A program made the position numbers and the translations under genes. Positions 33,559-42,591 of a DNA stretch of 64,000 bases are shown here, piece after piece. This stretch comes from Bradyrhizobium sp. cir1 (GTDB lineage: Bacteria; Pseudomonadota; Alphaproteobacteria; Rhizobiales; Xanthobacteraceae). The stretch covers positions 1 through 64,000 of the forward strand of contig NZ_JACIHE010000019.1 of assembly GCF_014198245.1 (NCBI RefSeq), read 5' to 3'. Positions within the stretch are counted from its first letter, which is position 1. Every line of letters begins with the position of its first letter. The notes under the pieces are model-generated. The model was not told where the DNA came from, made no database searches, and saw only the letters and a program-made list of their open reading frames with translations.

Positions 33559-34167
33559 ATGGGCATGGGACGCCCCCGCGAATTCGACGCCGATGTGGCG
33601 TTGGACCAGGCGATGGAAGTGTTTTGGCGCCATGGCTATGAGGGCGCCACGATTGCCCAGCTCACCGAGGCCATGGGCATCAACCCGCCCAGTCTCTATG
33701 CCTGCTTCGGCAACAAGGAAGGCCTGCTGAAGGCCGCGCTCGACCGCTACACCAAGCTGCGCGGCGCCTGGATGGACGAAGTGGTCGCAGCCCCCACCGC
33801 CCGCGAGGTCGCCGCGCGGATGCTGATGGGCATCGCCGAAAAGCAGACCGATCCCGCCAACCCGCCCGGCTGCCTGCTCGTGCAGGGCGGCATCGCCTGC
33901 GGCACCGGCTCCGAGAACGTCCCCTTCGAGCTCGCCGCCCGCCGCGCCCAGAACGAGGACCAGCTTCGCGACCGTTTCATCCGCGCCAAGGCCGAAGGTG
34001 ACCTCAAGCCGACGTCAGATCCCGCCGCACTCGCGCGTTATGTCTCTGCGGTGTCGGTCGGCATGGGCGTGATGGCGTCGTCTGGCGCGGATCGTGAAGC
34101 GCTGCGGCAGGTGGCTGATGTCGCCGTGCAGGCGGTCGAGGCGCAGTCGACTGACAGAGCGTCGTAG
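33559..34167 (+). CDS. TetR/AcrR repressor of the efflux operon
   Basis: A 202-residue TetR regulator. The DNA-binding domain reads GRPREFDADVALDQAMEVFW near residues 4-23 and IAQLTEAMGINPPSLYACFG, then a NKEGLLKAALDRY helix; the C-terminus is a TetR_C ligand pocket containing GCLLVQGG. The ATG at 33559 has GAGGAG nine bases upstream; an ATG two codons later is possible. Divergent orientation and a shared palindrome make it the likely repressor of the adaptor-permease operon, relieved by a pump substrate. Confidence 0.9.
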   Translation: MGMGRPREFDADVALDQAMEVFWRHGYEGATIAQLTEAMGINPPSLYACFGNKEGLLKAALDRYTKLRGAWMDEVVAAPTAREVAARMLMGIAEKQTDPANPPGCLLVQGGIACGTGSENVPFELAARRAQNEDQLRDRFIRAKAEGDLKPTSDPAALARYVSAVSVGMGVMASSGADREALRQVADVAVQAVEAQSTDRAS

Positions 34168-34194
34168 CGCCGTCGATCTCCGTTATCGCGCGGA

Positions 34195-35691
34195 TTACAT
34201 TGCAGGAAGCGCCGGCGGCGGGACGAAGCCGCCGAACTCGCGTTCGATCAGCCCGGCCAGCGCGATCGTCGTACGGTCCTCAAGGTAAGGCCCGATGATC
34301 TGGACGCCGATCGGCAGGCCCGAAGGCGTGCGCTCGATTGGAGCGGCGGTCGCGGGCAATCCGCAGGTTGAAGCCGGATCTGCCCAGATGAAGCACGCAT
34401 CGGAATAGTTGTAGAGCTTGCCGTCGATGTCGAGCTGTCGCGCATCGAAGGGCTCGGAATGGTCGTGCGGAAAGGCCGGCACGGCGGCGGCCGGATAGAC
34501 CACCGCGTCGAACTCGCGGAAGAACTGCTGCCAACTTTGCTGCAGTTGCAGGCGGGCCGCGTTGGCCGCCAGCCATTCCCGATGGAGCATGCCCCAACCG
34601 CGCGCACGCTCGGCGTGCAGGCTGCGGTCGTCGGGCGACAGTGCCGCGGCAACGCCTTGCGCCTCTGCGAGGGCGGCCGCTGTTAGGCGCGGACTTCTCG
34701 CTGCATTCACCAGCTTCATGTAGAGCCGTGCGGACTCGGCAAGATCGGGCAGCGATGTGCTCGAGCGCGCGACTTGCGCGCCGGATCGTTCAAGCCGTTC
34801 CGCCAACCGTCCGATGGCCGAACGCACGGCGTCACCCGTCGGCATCAGCGGATGGGTGTCGATCACGAGGATCCTGAAATCCCCGAGCTGCTCATGGCGC
34901 GGCGCGGGCAGCAAAAGGCGATAGCCGATGCCGTCGCGCGTCTCGTCGGGGCCGGCAATCACGTCGAGCGACAAGGCGAGGTCCGAGGCGGTGCGCGTCA
35001 TCGGGCCAACGACAGCGAGATCGCCCTGGCCTGGGACGGGCGGCGCCGGCGGCAAACCATATCCGCGCAGCGGGACCAGGCCGAGGCTCGGCTTGTGTCC
35101 GAACACGCCACAGAAATGCGAGGGTACCCGGATCGAGCCGCCGATATCCGAGCCGATCGAGAGCGGACCGAACCCTGCGGCCAGCGCCGCCCCTGATCCG
35201 CCCGAGGAGCCGCCGGGCGACCGGCCGAGGTCCCACGGGTTGTTCGTGGTCCCATGGATCTCGTTGTAGCTCTGGAAATCCCTGAGGCCGATCGGGATAT
35301 TGGTCTTGCCGATGATGACGGCGCCCGCCGCCTTCAGCCGCGAGACGACGAGAGCATCTTCGGCCGGTTGAAAATCCCTGAAATGCGGAAAGCCCCACGT
35401 CGTCTTCAGGCCGGCGACGTTGAACGGTTCCTTCAAGGTCACGGGAATGCCGAGCAACGGCAACCGCTCGCCGCGGCCAAGCGCGGCATCGGCGCCGCGG
35501 GCGGCGTCTCGGGCGCGATCGAAATCGCGAACGATGATCGCGTTGATCGGCCCGTCCAGGGCCTCGATGCGGGCGATGGTGTGCTCGAGCAATTCTGTCG
35601 CAGATATCTTGCGCGCGTACAGGGCGCTCAGAAGCGCGCTGATTGAGCCGTAGTTCCAGTCAACAGCACCTGTGGCCAAGCCTCGTTGCAT
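34195..35691 (-). CDS. Amidase (amidase-signature family)
   Basis: A 498-residue amidase-signature hydrolase. The Ser-cisSer-Lys triad is visible: Lys87 in GIPVTLKEPFN, the Gly/Ser-rich signature SPGGSSGGSGAALAAG near residues 158-172 (cis-Ser 162 or 163), and Ser186 in SIGSDIGGSIRVP. The C-terminal segment PASTCGLPATAAPIERTPSG, followed by LPIGVQIIGP, is typical. There is no signal peptide. It hydrolyses an amide to acid and ammonia; substrate unknown. It stands alone between the TetR gene and a 398-bp gene-free stretch. Confidence 0.9.
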   Translation of the reverse strand: MQRGLATGAVDWNYGSISALLSALYARKISATELLEHTIARIEALDGPINAIIVRDFDRARDAARGADAALGRGERLPLLGIPVTLKEPFNVAGLKTTWGFPHFRDFQPAEDALVVSRLKAAGAVIIGKTNIPIGLRDFQSYNEIHGTTNNPWDLGRSPGGSSGGSGAALAAGFGPLSIGSDIGGSIRVPSHFCGVFGHKPSLGLVPLRGYGLPPAPPVPGQGDLAVVGPMTRTASDLALSLDVIAGPDETRDGIGYRLLLPAPRHEQLGDFRILVIDTHPLMPTGDAVRSAIGRLAERLERSGAQVARSSTSLPDLAESARLYMKLVNAARSPRLTAAALAEAQGVAAALSPDDRSLHAERARGWGMLHREWLAANAARLQLQQSWQQFFREFDAVVYPAAAVPAFPHDHSEPFDARQLDIDGKLYNYSDACFIWADPASTCGLPATAAPIERTPSGLPIGVQIIGPYLEDRTTIALAGLIEREFGGFVPPPALPAM

Positions 35692-36089
35692 CGCGATGTC
35701 CCTCGTATGTTACGGCCGGGATTCGAAACAGCGATGCCTTCCGAACGGTTAATGGCGGCGGCTCGACGGCGAATTCACAACTGGCGATGGTGCAATCCTG
35801 CGCCTGTTTTGCCCGACGTGTCAAACGTGCTTGCTGGCGGCGCGCGGGCCATGCCTGACGAAATTCCTCAATGATTTGTACTGTGCATGGGGTTGTTTTC
35901 GCGTTTTTTGTCGGAGCATCTCAAGGTAGCGCCGACCACGCCATCAACCGCCGCGTTGAACGGCCACCCCTAAGAGTTTCTACACACAGTTCTGGCACGT
36001 TCCGCGCGTCAATAACCGCAACCTGCATCGTCGCCTCTCATTGCGCGCACGAAAAGACGGGACCGGCGGGCATCGAGGGGGCGTAAGCC
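35692..36089. other. Gene-free intergenic stretch
   Basis: 398 bases between the amidase start and the MFS gene. Only short overlapping reading frames without ribosome-binding sites are present. A GTTTTGCCCGACGTGTCAAA segment followed by TTGTACTGTGCATGGGGTTG looks like the debris of a dispersed rhizobial sequence, but a single copy in this window cannot prove that. No hairpin or promoter stands out. Confidence 0.4.
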
Positions 36090-37307
36090 ATGACTGCACT
36101 TGCTTCGGACGCCGGTCGCGCCAGGGGTGGGATCGTGCCGATCCTGTTGTGCGTCGTGCCGTTCAGCCAGATTCCGCTCGATGCCTATACGCCCGGCCTG
36201 CCGCAGATGGTGGTGGATCTCGCCGCTGATGCGGCGTCGATGCAGAACACCGTCACCGCCTACATGCTCGGCATGAGTCTGGCGCTGGTGCCGGTCGGCA
36301 TCGCCTCCGACACGCTCGGCCGCCGCAACGTTTTGCTCGCGGGGCTGTCGGTGCTGATCGCGATGAGCATCGCCTGCGCGCTCGCCACCAGCGCCTCGCT
36401 GCTGCTGGGCTTGCGCTTCCTGCAAGGCATCGGCGGCTGCACCTGCCTCGTCGTCGCTTATGCTGTGGCGGCCGATTGCTTCCGCGGCCGCGAGCTCACG
36501 GCGATCTCCGGCCTGCTAGGCGCTGCCTGGGGGCTTGCACCCGTGCTGGCGCCGGCGGCTGGTGGCTTCATCGTCGAGCTGACCTCGTGGCGCGGCGTCT
36601 TCGTCGTCATTGCCATCGCCGCGGCAATCGTTGTCACCATCGTCGTATTTCTTCTGCCTGAAACGTTGCCGGCGGAGCGGCGCGCACCGTTCGATCCGCG
36701 CCGCACTGCCGGGATCCTTCGCGATGCGCTCGTGCGTCCGGGCTTCCTGGCCTTCGTGCTCGTCTTTGCCGCAGCGGCCAGCGCGCAACTGGCGTTCGGC
36801 GTCGTCGCGCCGTTCTTCTACCAGACCGGTCTCGGCTATTCCGCTGCCATCTACGGCCTCGTTGCGCTCGGCCTTGGCGGCGTCAATCTCGCCGGGGAGC
36901 TCGGCTGCGCGCATTTCGCGCGCTTCATGCCGGCCCGCATGCTGGGCTTCGGCGCCTTCGCGCTGTTCCTTGCCGGTGCGGTGGTCCTGACCGCAACAGG
37001 CATGACCCTCGGTCTCGATTTCATGTCGATCACGATCGGCGGCGCGCTGGTGCTCGGTGGCTGCGGCGTGCTCTGCCCGATGATGTACGGCATGGCCCTC
37101 GGCCTGTTCGAGCGCGACCACGGCTTGATCGGCGGCCTCATCAGCGCGCTCTGCTATCTCGCCGTCAGCGGCGCCATGGCCATCGCGGCGGTGCTGCCCG
37201 AGGCGACGCAGGCGCCGATCGGATGGCTCTATCTCGGCCTCTGCGCCGTCGCCGGCGCGTTGCTTGCGATCTCGCTGCCGTCAGTGCGGCAGGCCACACA
37301 GCCTTAA
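36090..37307 (+). CDS. MFS drug-resistance transporter (Bcr/CflA family)
   Basis: A 405-residue major-facilitator exporter of the Bcr/CflA (DHA1) group. Twelve hydrophobic segments are visible; motif A is GIASDTLGRRNVLLAG near residues 70-85, and motif C-like Gly/Pro residues occur in LLGAAWGLAPVLAPAAGGFI near 140-160. Members export bicyclomycin, cysteine or other small molecules. GAGGGGG lies close upstream of the ATG. It is followed after 15 bases by guanine deaminase and is probably in its operon, so a purine-related substrate is conceivable but not shown. Confidence 0.9.
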   Translation: MTALASDAGRARGGIVPILLCVVPFSQIPLDAYTPGLPQMVVDLAADAASMQNTVTAYMLGMSLALVPVGIASDTLGRRNVLLAGLSVLIAMSIACALATSASLLLGLRFLQGIGGCTCLVVAYAVAADCFRGRELTAISGLLGAAWGLAPVLAPAAGGFIVELTSWRGVFVVIAIAAAIVVTIVVFLLPETLPAERRAPFDPRRTAGILRDALVRPGFLAFVLVFAAAASAQLAFGVVAPFFYQTGLGYSAAIYGLVALGLGGVNLAGELGCAHFARFMPARMLGFGAFALFLAGAVVLTATGMTLGLDFMSITIGGALVLGGCGVLCPMMYGMALGLFERDHGLIGGLISALCYLAVSGAMAIAAVLPEATQAPIGWLYLGLCAVAGALLAISLPSVRQATQP

Positions 37308-37322
37308 GGAAGGAACCAGATC

Positions 37323-38720
37323 ATGACCACCGTCGGTATTCGCGGCACGTTCTTCGATTTCGTCGACGATCCCTGGAAGCACCTCGGCAACGAGCAGGCG
37401 GCAGCGCGCTTTCACCAGGACGGCCTCATGGTCGTCACGGAGGGCGTCATCAAGGCGTTCGGTCCTTACGACAAGATCGCCGCCGCGCATCCGGGCGTTG
37501 AGATTACCCATATCAAGGATCGCATCATCCTGCCCGGCTTCATCGACGGCCATATCCATCTGCCGCAGACCCGCGTGCTCGGTGCCTATGGCGAGCAGCT
37601 GCTGCCTTGGCTGCAGAAGTCGATCTACCCCGAGGAAATCAAGTACAAGGATCGCAACTACGCGCGCGAGGGCGTGAAGCGTTTTCTCGACGCACTGCTC
37701 GCCGCCGGCACCACCACCTGCCAGGCCTTCACCAGCTCCTCGCCGGTTTCGACCGAAGAGCTGTTCGAGGAAGCGAGCAGGCGCAACATGCGCGTGATCG
37801 CGGGCCTCACCGGCATCGATCGCAACGCGCCGGCCGATTTCATCGATACCCCTGAGAATTTCTACCGCGACAGCAAGCGGCTGATCGCGCAGTACCACAA
37901 CAAGGGCCGCAACCTCTACGCCATCACGCCGCGCTTCGCCTTCGGCGCCTCGCCGGAACTGCTGAAAGCGTGCCAGCGCCTCAAGCACGAGCATCCGGAC
38001 TGCTGGGTCAATACCCACATCTCCGAGAACCCGGCCGAATGCAGCGGTGTGCTGGTCGAGCATCCCGATTGCCAGGACTATCTCGGCGTCTACGAGAAGT
38101 TCGACCTGGTCGGGCCGAAATTCTCCGGCGGCCACGGTGTCTATCTCTCCAACAACGAGTTCCGCCGCATGTCGAAGAAGGGCGCGGCGGTGGTGTTCTG
38201 CCCGTGCTCGAACCTGTTCCTCGGCAGCGGCCTGTTCCGCCTTGGCCGCGCCACCGATCCGGAGCACCGCGTCAAGATGTCGTTCGGCACCGACGTCGGT
38301 GGCGGCAACCGCTTCTCGATGATCGCCGTGCTGGACGACGCCTATAAGGTCGGCATGTGCAACAACACGATGCTCGACGGCAGCATCGATCCCGCGCGCA
38401 AGGACCTCGCCGAGGCCGAGCGCAACAAGCTCTCGCCCTATCGCGGCTTCTGGTCGGTCACGCTCGGCGGTGCCGAGGGTCTCTACATCGACGACAAGCT
38501 CGGCAATTTCGAGCCCGGCAAGGAAGCTGATTTCGTCGCACTCGATCCGAATGCCGGCCAGCTGGCGCAGCCCTGGCACCAGTCGCTGGTCGCCGACGGT
38601 GCTGGTCCGCGCACGGTCGACGAAGCCGCGAACATGCTGTTCGCCGTCATGATGGTCGGCGACGACCGCTGCATCGACGAGACCTGGGTGATGGGCAAGC
38701 GTCTCTATAAAAAGAGCTGA
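37323..38720 (+). CDS. guaD: Guanine deaminase
   Basis: A 465-residue amidohydrolase matching guanine deaminase, which converts guanine to xanthine and ammonia. Signature: ILPGFIDGHIHLPQ (His77, His79), ITPRFAFGASPELLKACQRL, NTHISENPAE near residue 225, GHGVYLSNNEF, and FGTDVGGGNRFSM with the catalytic Asp. The length matches bacterial GuaD (about 440-470). A GGAAGGAA precedes the ATG. It lies downstream of the Bcr/CflA exporter; no xanthine dehydrogenase genes are in the window. Confidence 0.94.
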   Translation: MTTVGIRGTFFDFVDDPWKHLGNEQAAARFHQDGLMVVTEGVIKAFGPYDKIAAAHPGVEITHIKDRIILPGFIDGHIHLPQTRVLGAYGEQLLPWLQKSIYPEEIKYKDRNYAREGVKRFLDALLAAGTTTCQAFTSSSPVSTEELFEEASRRNMRVIAGLTGIDRNAPADFIDTPENFYRDSKRLIAQYHNKGRNLYAITPRFAFGASPELLKACQRLKHEHPDCWVNTHISENPAECSGVLVEHPDCQDYLGVYEKFDLVGPKFSGGHGVYLSNNEFRRMSKKGAAVVFCPCSNLFLGSGLFRLGRATDPEHRVKMSFGTDVGGGNRFSMIAVLDDAYKVGMCNNTMLDGSIDPARKDLAEAERNKLSPYRGFWSVTLGGAEGLYIDDKLGNFEPGKEADFVALDPNAGQLAQPWHQSLVADGAGPRTVDEAANMLFAVMMVGDDRCIDETWVMGKRLYKKS

Positions 38721-38731
38721 GACGGCAGCTC

Positions 38732-39715
38732 ATGAGCACATCTCCTGATCCAGCCAGCCAACCGGTCGCCCTCGTCATCCAGCGCCGCATCGCCGACGAT
38801 GGCTTTGCCGCGTTCGCACGGTGGAACGGTGAGGTCGGCGAGGAGCTCAAGACGTGGCCCGGCTTCCTCAGCCAGGAGGTGGTGCCGCCGCAGCCGCCGG
38901 CGCATGTGGACTGGGTGACCATCCTGCGCTTCGCGAGCCCGGCCGCCGCGCGCGCCTGGCTCCAGAGCGAGGTGCGGGCGAAGCTGATCGCGGAGATACA
39001 ACGTTTCTTCGTCGGCTCGGAGGACGTCCATATCCTGCCCGACACCGGCGTCCAGCGCGACAGCGCGGTCTCCGCCGTCATCTCGTTCAAGGTACCTGCT
39101 GGGTTAGAGGATGCCTTCCTCACATGGCAGCAGCGCATCCAGGCCGCGGAGGCCGAGTTCAAAGGCTTCCTGCGCCACAAGATCGAGCGGCCGATTCCGG
39201 GCCTGCATGATGAATGGATCATCATCCTGTCGTTCGACAGCGATGCCAATCTCAATGCCTGGCTCGAATCGCCGCTGCGGCAGACGCTGCTGAAGGAGGG
39301 CGCGCGCTTCAACGCCAGCATGAACGTGAAGCGGGCGAGCTACGGCTTCAATTTCTGGTTCCCGGCCGGCAAGACGCAGGCTCCCGAGCAGGGGCCAGGC
39401 TTCATCTGGAAGAGCAACCTGATCGTCCTCCTGGTGCTCTATCCCGTGGTCTACCTCTGGGGCTATTTCATCAGCAGGCCGCTGATCGACAGCCACGGCG
39501 TGCCGGTCTGGCTGTCGCTGTTCGTCGGCAATCTCGTCAGCACCCAGCTGCTCGGCTGGTGGCTCGTGCCGGCCGCCTTCAGGGCGCTCGACTGGTGGGT
39601 GACCCCGAAGGCTGCAATCAGTCGCCAGATCGCCGGCTACGCGCTGCTTGCCGTGCTCTATGCCGCGTCGATGGGCCTGTACGCGCTGCTGCTCGCGTGG
39701 CATTGGGGACGGTGA
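38732..39715 (+). CDS. Two ABM domains fused to a membrane domain
   Basis: A 327-residue protein with two antibiotic-biosynthesis-monooxygenase (ABM, ferredoxin-like dimeric barrel) repeats, residues about 10-100 (ALVIQRRIADDGFAAFARWN, WPGFLSQEVV) and 105-200 (AVISFKVPAGLEDAFLTWQQ, FKGFLRHKIER). Three hydrophobic helices follow (LIVLLVLYPVVYLWGYFIS, LSLFVGNLVSTQLLGWWLV, AGYALLAVLYAASMGLYALL). Proteins of this build are annotated as membrane-associated antibiotic biosynthesis monooxygenases; no enzyme activity is established. The gene lies 11 bases after guaD and may be co-transcribed. Confidence 0.85.
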   Translation: MSTSPDPASQPVALVIQRRIADDGFAAFARWNGEVGEELKTWPGFLSQEVVPPQPPAHVDWVTILRFASPAAARAWLQSEVRAKLIAEIQRFFVGSEDVHILPDTGVQRDSAVSAVISFKVPAGLEDAFLTWQQRIQAAEAEFKGFLRHKIERPIPGLHDEWIIILSFDSDANLNAWLESPLRQTLLKEGARFNASMNVKRASYGFNFWFPAGKTQAPEQGPGFIWKSNLIVLLVLYPVVYLWGYFISRPLIDSHGVPVWLSLFVGNLVSTQLLGWWLVPAAFRALDWWVTPKAAISRQIAGYALLAVLYAASMGLYALLLAWHWGR

Positions 39716-39767
39716 GACCGTCCACCGTAGTGTTGCGGAGAAGGGCGGTCGCTGGACATCGACGACC

Positions 39768-40670
39768 ATGTTCGCCCTGACATTTCTCGGGACCTCGGCA
39801 AGCGTTCCCTCCGCGGAGCGCAACCATCCGGCTCTCCTGGTGGAGGCCGCGGGCCGGCGCATCCTGGTCGATTGCGGTGAGGGCACGCAGCGCCAGCTGC
39901 TGCGCAGCGGCGCCGGCTTTCGGCGGCTCGACCGCATCCTGCTGACGCACGCGCATCTCGATCACGTGCTCGGCATCCCCGGCCTGTTCTCGACGCTGGG
40001 CTTGCGGCAAACCTCCGACGTGATGACCATTCACGGCGGAGAAGGCACGCTCGAGATCGTCATCCGCATGCTCGCAGGCCTGTGGGGCGCGGGCAGGGCG
40101 CCGATCGCGGTGGAGTTCGCAGCCGTGACCGAAGGGCAGGTCATCGACGCCGGCGACTTCACCATCGACTGCTTTCCGGTCCGCCACCGCGACACCGACA
40201 GTTTTGGCTTCGTCTTCAGGAGTCCCGCTCGTCGCCACCTTCAGTCCGATCGCCTCGCGGCGCTCGGTGTCCCCGACGGTCCCTTGCGCGGCGAGCTGGC
40301 CGCCGGCCGGCCAATCGTCATCGATGGCCGCACGATCGATCCGGAAGATGTTTTGGGGCTGCCGAGCGGCGGCAAAAAGCTGGTCGTGATCGGCGACACC
40401 GAGACGACGGATGGGCTCTCCAAAGATGTCGCTGACGCCGACATGCTGGTGATCGAGGCAACGTTCCTCGATCGCGACGCGCCGACCGCGCGCAACTACG
40501 GCCATCTCACCGCGGCAGAGGCGGCGTCCTTTGCCGCCGTGAACGGCGTGAACCAGCTCGTGCTGACCCATATGTCAGGGCGCTACGAAGACGAGGAGAT
40601 CCTGGCTGAAGCGGCAAGGATCTTTCCGAACAGCCGGATCGCCGCCGACTTCGACCATGTGGTCATCTAG
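39768..40670 (+). CDS. RNase Z-like metallo-beta-lactamase-fold hydrolase
   Basis: A 300-residue MBL-fold metal hydrolase resembling the tRNase Z group. It has FLGTSASVPSAERNHPALLV at the start, the metal motif THAHLDH (His61, His63, Asp65, His66) and the region VRHRDTDSFGFVF, with later ligands in DTETTDGL and LTHMSGRYEDEEI. In a true RNase Z the last block is HFSxRY; the related LTHMSGRYEDEEI is present, which supports tRNA 3' processing or a close relative. The ATG at 39768 is chosen by homology with the FLGT opening. It is 52 bases after the ABM gene and converges on the IclR gene. Confidence 0.83.
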   Translation: MFALTFLGTSASVPSAERNHPALLVEAAGRRILVDCGEGTQRQLLRSGAGFRRLDRILLTHAHLDHVLGIPGLFSTLGLRQTSDVMTIHGGEGTLEIVIRMLAGLWGAGRAPIAVEFAAVTEGQVIDAGDFTIDCFPVRHRDTDSFGFVFRSPARRHLQSDRLAALGVPDGPLRGELAAGRPIVIDGRTIDPEDVLGLPSGGKKLVVIGDTETTDGLSKDVADADMLVIEATFLDRDAPTARNYGHLTAAEAASFAAVNGVNQLVLTHMSGRYEDEEILAEAARIFPNSRIAADFDHVVI

Positions 40671-40685
40671 TCGCCGCGACCGTGT

Positions 40686-41537
40686 TCAGCTCGTCAGCCC
40701 CGACTTGATCGCGAGATCCTGCGCCTGGCTCGTCACTTGCACCAGCCGCGGCAGCGCCTGGTCGCGAAAGGCCTGCATGTCCATCCGCATCGCATCGACG
40801 GTGACGCTCAATCCGGCAATCACCAGACCTTGCGCGTCGAAGATCGGCGTTGCCAACGTCCGCAAGCCGTAGGCGTTCTCGCCGTCGGAGACGGCATGGC
40901 CCTTCTTCTTGACCTGATCGAGCCGGGCGAGCAGGGCATCGAGATCGGTGAGCGTTCGTTCCGACAACTTTACGCGCGGACGCGAGTCCAGCCGCGCGAT
41001 CTGCTCGTCCCGCGCCAGATGCGCCAGCATCACGTGGCCGAGCGCAGCACTGTAGGCGGGGATGCGCGTGCCCGGCCGGCGATCCATCTTGTGGCGATCA
41101 AGGCCGGCACCGACGCGGGCAAGATAGACCACGTCGCCGCCGTCGAGGATGCCGAGCGAGGCCGCATCGCCGACCGCAGGCACGAGCTCGCGCAGCAGCG
41201 GCTCGACGATGGTCCGGAGCGATCCGTGCGAGAGCACGGCGTAGCCGAGATCGAGGCAGGCGACGCCGAGGCGGAATCGGCGGCTCTGTGGAATCGCCTG
41301 GAGGTACCCGAGCTCGCTCAGGGTCTGGATCAGCCGGAACGCGGTGCCGCGATCGAGATCGGCCCGTGCGGCAATCTCACTCAGGGTGAGCTCGAAGGTC
41401 TCGCTGGTGAAACTCCTGAGCACGGCAAACGCCTTGCCGACGGAGGCGACATAATTCTTGGGATTCTTCGGGCCAGCTTCGGATCTGCGTTTTGCGACCT
41501 TCTTTTCGACCTTGGCCATGCTTGAATGTCTCGCCAT
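40686..41537 (-). CDS. IclR family transcriptional regulator
   Basis: A 283-residue IclR-type regulator. The N-terminal winged helix is at residues about 30-90 (SVGKAFAVLRSFTSETFELT, then LSEIAARADLDRGTAFRLIQ). The effector domain shows GDVVYLARVGAG, TRIPAYSAALGHVMLAHLAR and AVSDGENAYGLRTLATPIFD, the usual signature, with a Ser/Gly pocket near the C-terminus. Start 41537 has AGGG nine bases upstream. It is divergent from the DapA-like gene and the palindrome TGTTCG-CATTC-CGAACA in the 103-bp spacer is its probable operator. It likely controls the sugar-acid operon 41641-48347. Confidence 0.9.
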   Translation of the reverse strand: MARHSSMAKVEKKVAKRRSEAGPKNPKNYVASVGKAFAVLRSFTSETFELTLSEIAARADLDRGTAFRLIQTLSELGYLQAIPQSRRFRLGVACLDLGYAVLSHGSLRTIVEPLLRELVPAVGDAASLGILDGGDVVYLARVGAGLDRHKMDRRPGTRIPAYSAALGHVMLAHLARDEQIARLDSRPRVKLSERTLTDLDALLARLDQVKKKGHAVSDGENAYGLRTLATPIFDAQGLVIAGLSVTVDAMRMDMQAFRDQALPRLVQVTSQAQDLAIKSGLTS

Positions 41538-41597
41538 GACATGTCGCCCTTGACGTGGCGGCAAGCTGATTTTACGACAGGCCAAGCCAATAACAAA

Positions 41598-41614
41598 TGT
41601 TCGCATTCCGAACA
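41598..41614. promoter_or_regulatory. Candidate IclR operator
   Basis: TGTTCG-CATTC-CGAACA, perfect 6-bp arms with a 5-bp spacer, midway between the IclR gene and the DapA-like gene. The TTCG-N5-CGAA pattern is of the kind described for IclR-family sites such as those of PobR and PcaR. Confidence 0.65.
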
Positions 41615-41640
41615 ATATCGAACTGACGATCGGAGGAAGT

Positions 41641-42564
41641 TTGTCGACATCATCGCTGCACCCTCATGGCGTGTTCTCCGCCGCGTTGACGCCCCTCGAC
41701 GCCGAGCTCGCCCCCGATCATGCGCGCTTCGTCGCGCATTGCCGTTACTTGCTGGACGAAGGCTGCGACGGCATCGCGCTGCTGGGGACCACCGGCGAGG
41801 CGAACTCCTTCTCCGCGGTTGAGCGCATGGCGCTGCTCGAGGCGGCGGTGGCCGCGGGCATCGCGCCGCAGCGGCTCCTTCCCGGAACGGGCGTCGCCGC
41901 GTTCACCGAGACCATTGCGTTGACGCGTCACGCGCTCTCGGTCGGTGTCGACACCGTGGTGATGCTGCCGCCGTTCTACTACAAGGGCGTCAGCGACGAC
42001 GGCATCTACGCGTCCTACAGTGAAGTCGTGCAGCGCATCGGCGATGCCAGGCTCAAGGTCGTGCTCTATCACATCCCGCAGATGTCGGCGCAGCCGATCT
42101 CGCACGCGCTGATCGAGCGGCTGCATAAGGCCTATCCGGCGACTTTCACCGCCATCAAGGATTCTTCCGGCGACTTCGCCAACATGACCGCGATGGTCGA
42201 GCGCTTCCCCGGCTTTTCGGTTCTCGTCGGGGCCGATCCACTGCTCCTGCCGCTGCTGCGCAAGGGCGGGGCGGGCTGCATCACCGCGACCTCGAACCTC
42301 ATCGCGCGTGACCTTGCCTATGTTTACAAGCACTTTCGCGACAGCGACGATGATGCGGCGCTCAAGGCGGCGCAGGCGCGCATCGTGAAAGCGCGCGAGC
42401 TGGTCTCGCGCTTCCCGCAGATGCCCTCGCTGAAGGCGATCGTTGCCGAGCGCACCGGACATTCCGGATGGCAGCGCCTGCGGCCGCCGCTGGAGTCGCT
42501 GCCGCCGGCCCAAGCGAAAGAGCTGCTTGCGGATGCTGCGGCATTCGCCGCCGCCACCGTCTAG
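41641..42564 (+). CDS. DapA-family (dihydrodipicolinate synthase-like) lyase
   Basis: A 307-residue class I aldolase-type protein of the DHDPS/NAL superfamily. It has LLGTTGEANSFS near residues 48-59, Tyr143 in VLYHIPQM and the Schiff-base Lys173 in TAIKDSSGD. Family members cleave or condense 2-keto acids, including 2-keto-3-deoxy sugar acids and 4-hydroxy-2-ketoglutarate. No in-frame ATG opens the domain; translation begins at a TTG directly after GGAGGAAG, and this start is unusual but well supported. First gene of the operon controlled by the divergent IclR regulator, so a dehydratase or retro-aldol step in sugar-acid breakdown is more likely than lysine synthesis. Confidence 0.87.
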   Translation: MSTSSLHPHGVFSAALTPLDAELAPDHARFVAHCRYLLDEGCDGIALLGTTGEANSFSAVERMALLEAAVAAGIAPQRLLPGTGVAAFTETIALTRHALSVGVDTVVMLPPFYYKGVSDDGIYASYSEVVQRIGDARLKVVLYHIPQMSAQPISHALIERLHKAYPATFTAIKDSSGDFANMTAMVERFPGFSVLVGADPLLLPLLRKGGAGCITATSNLIARDLAYVYKHFRDSDDDAALKAAQARIVKARELVSRFPQMPSLKAIVAERTGHSGWQRLRPPLESLPPAQAKELLADAAAFAAATV

Positions 42565-42591
42565 ACTAGGCCCGGGCGACGAGGCGAACCG

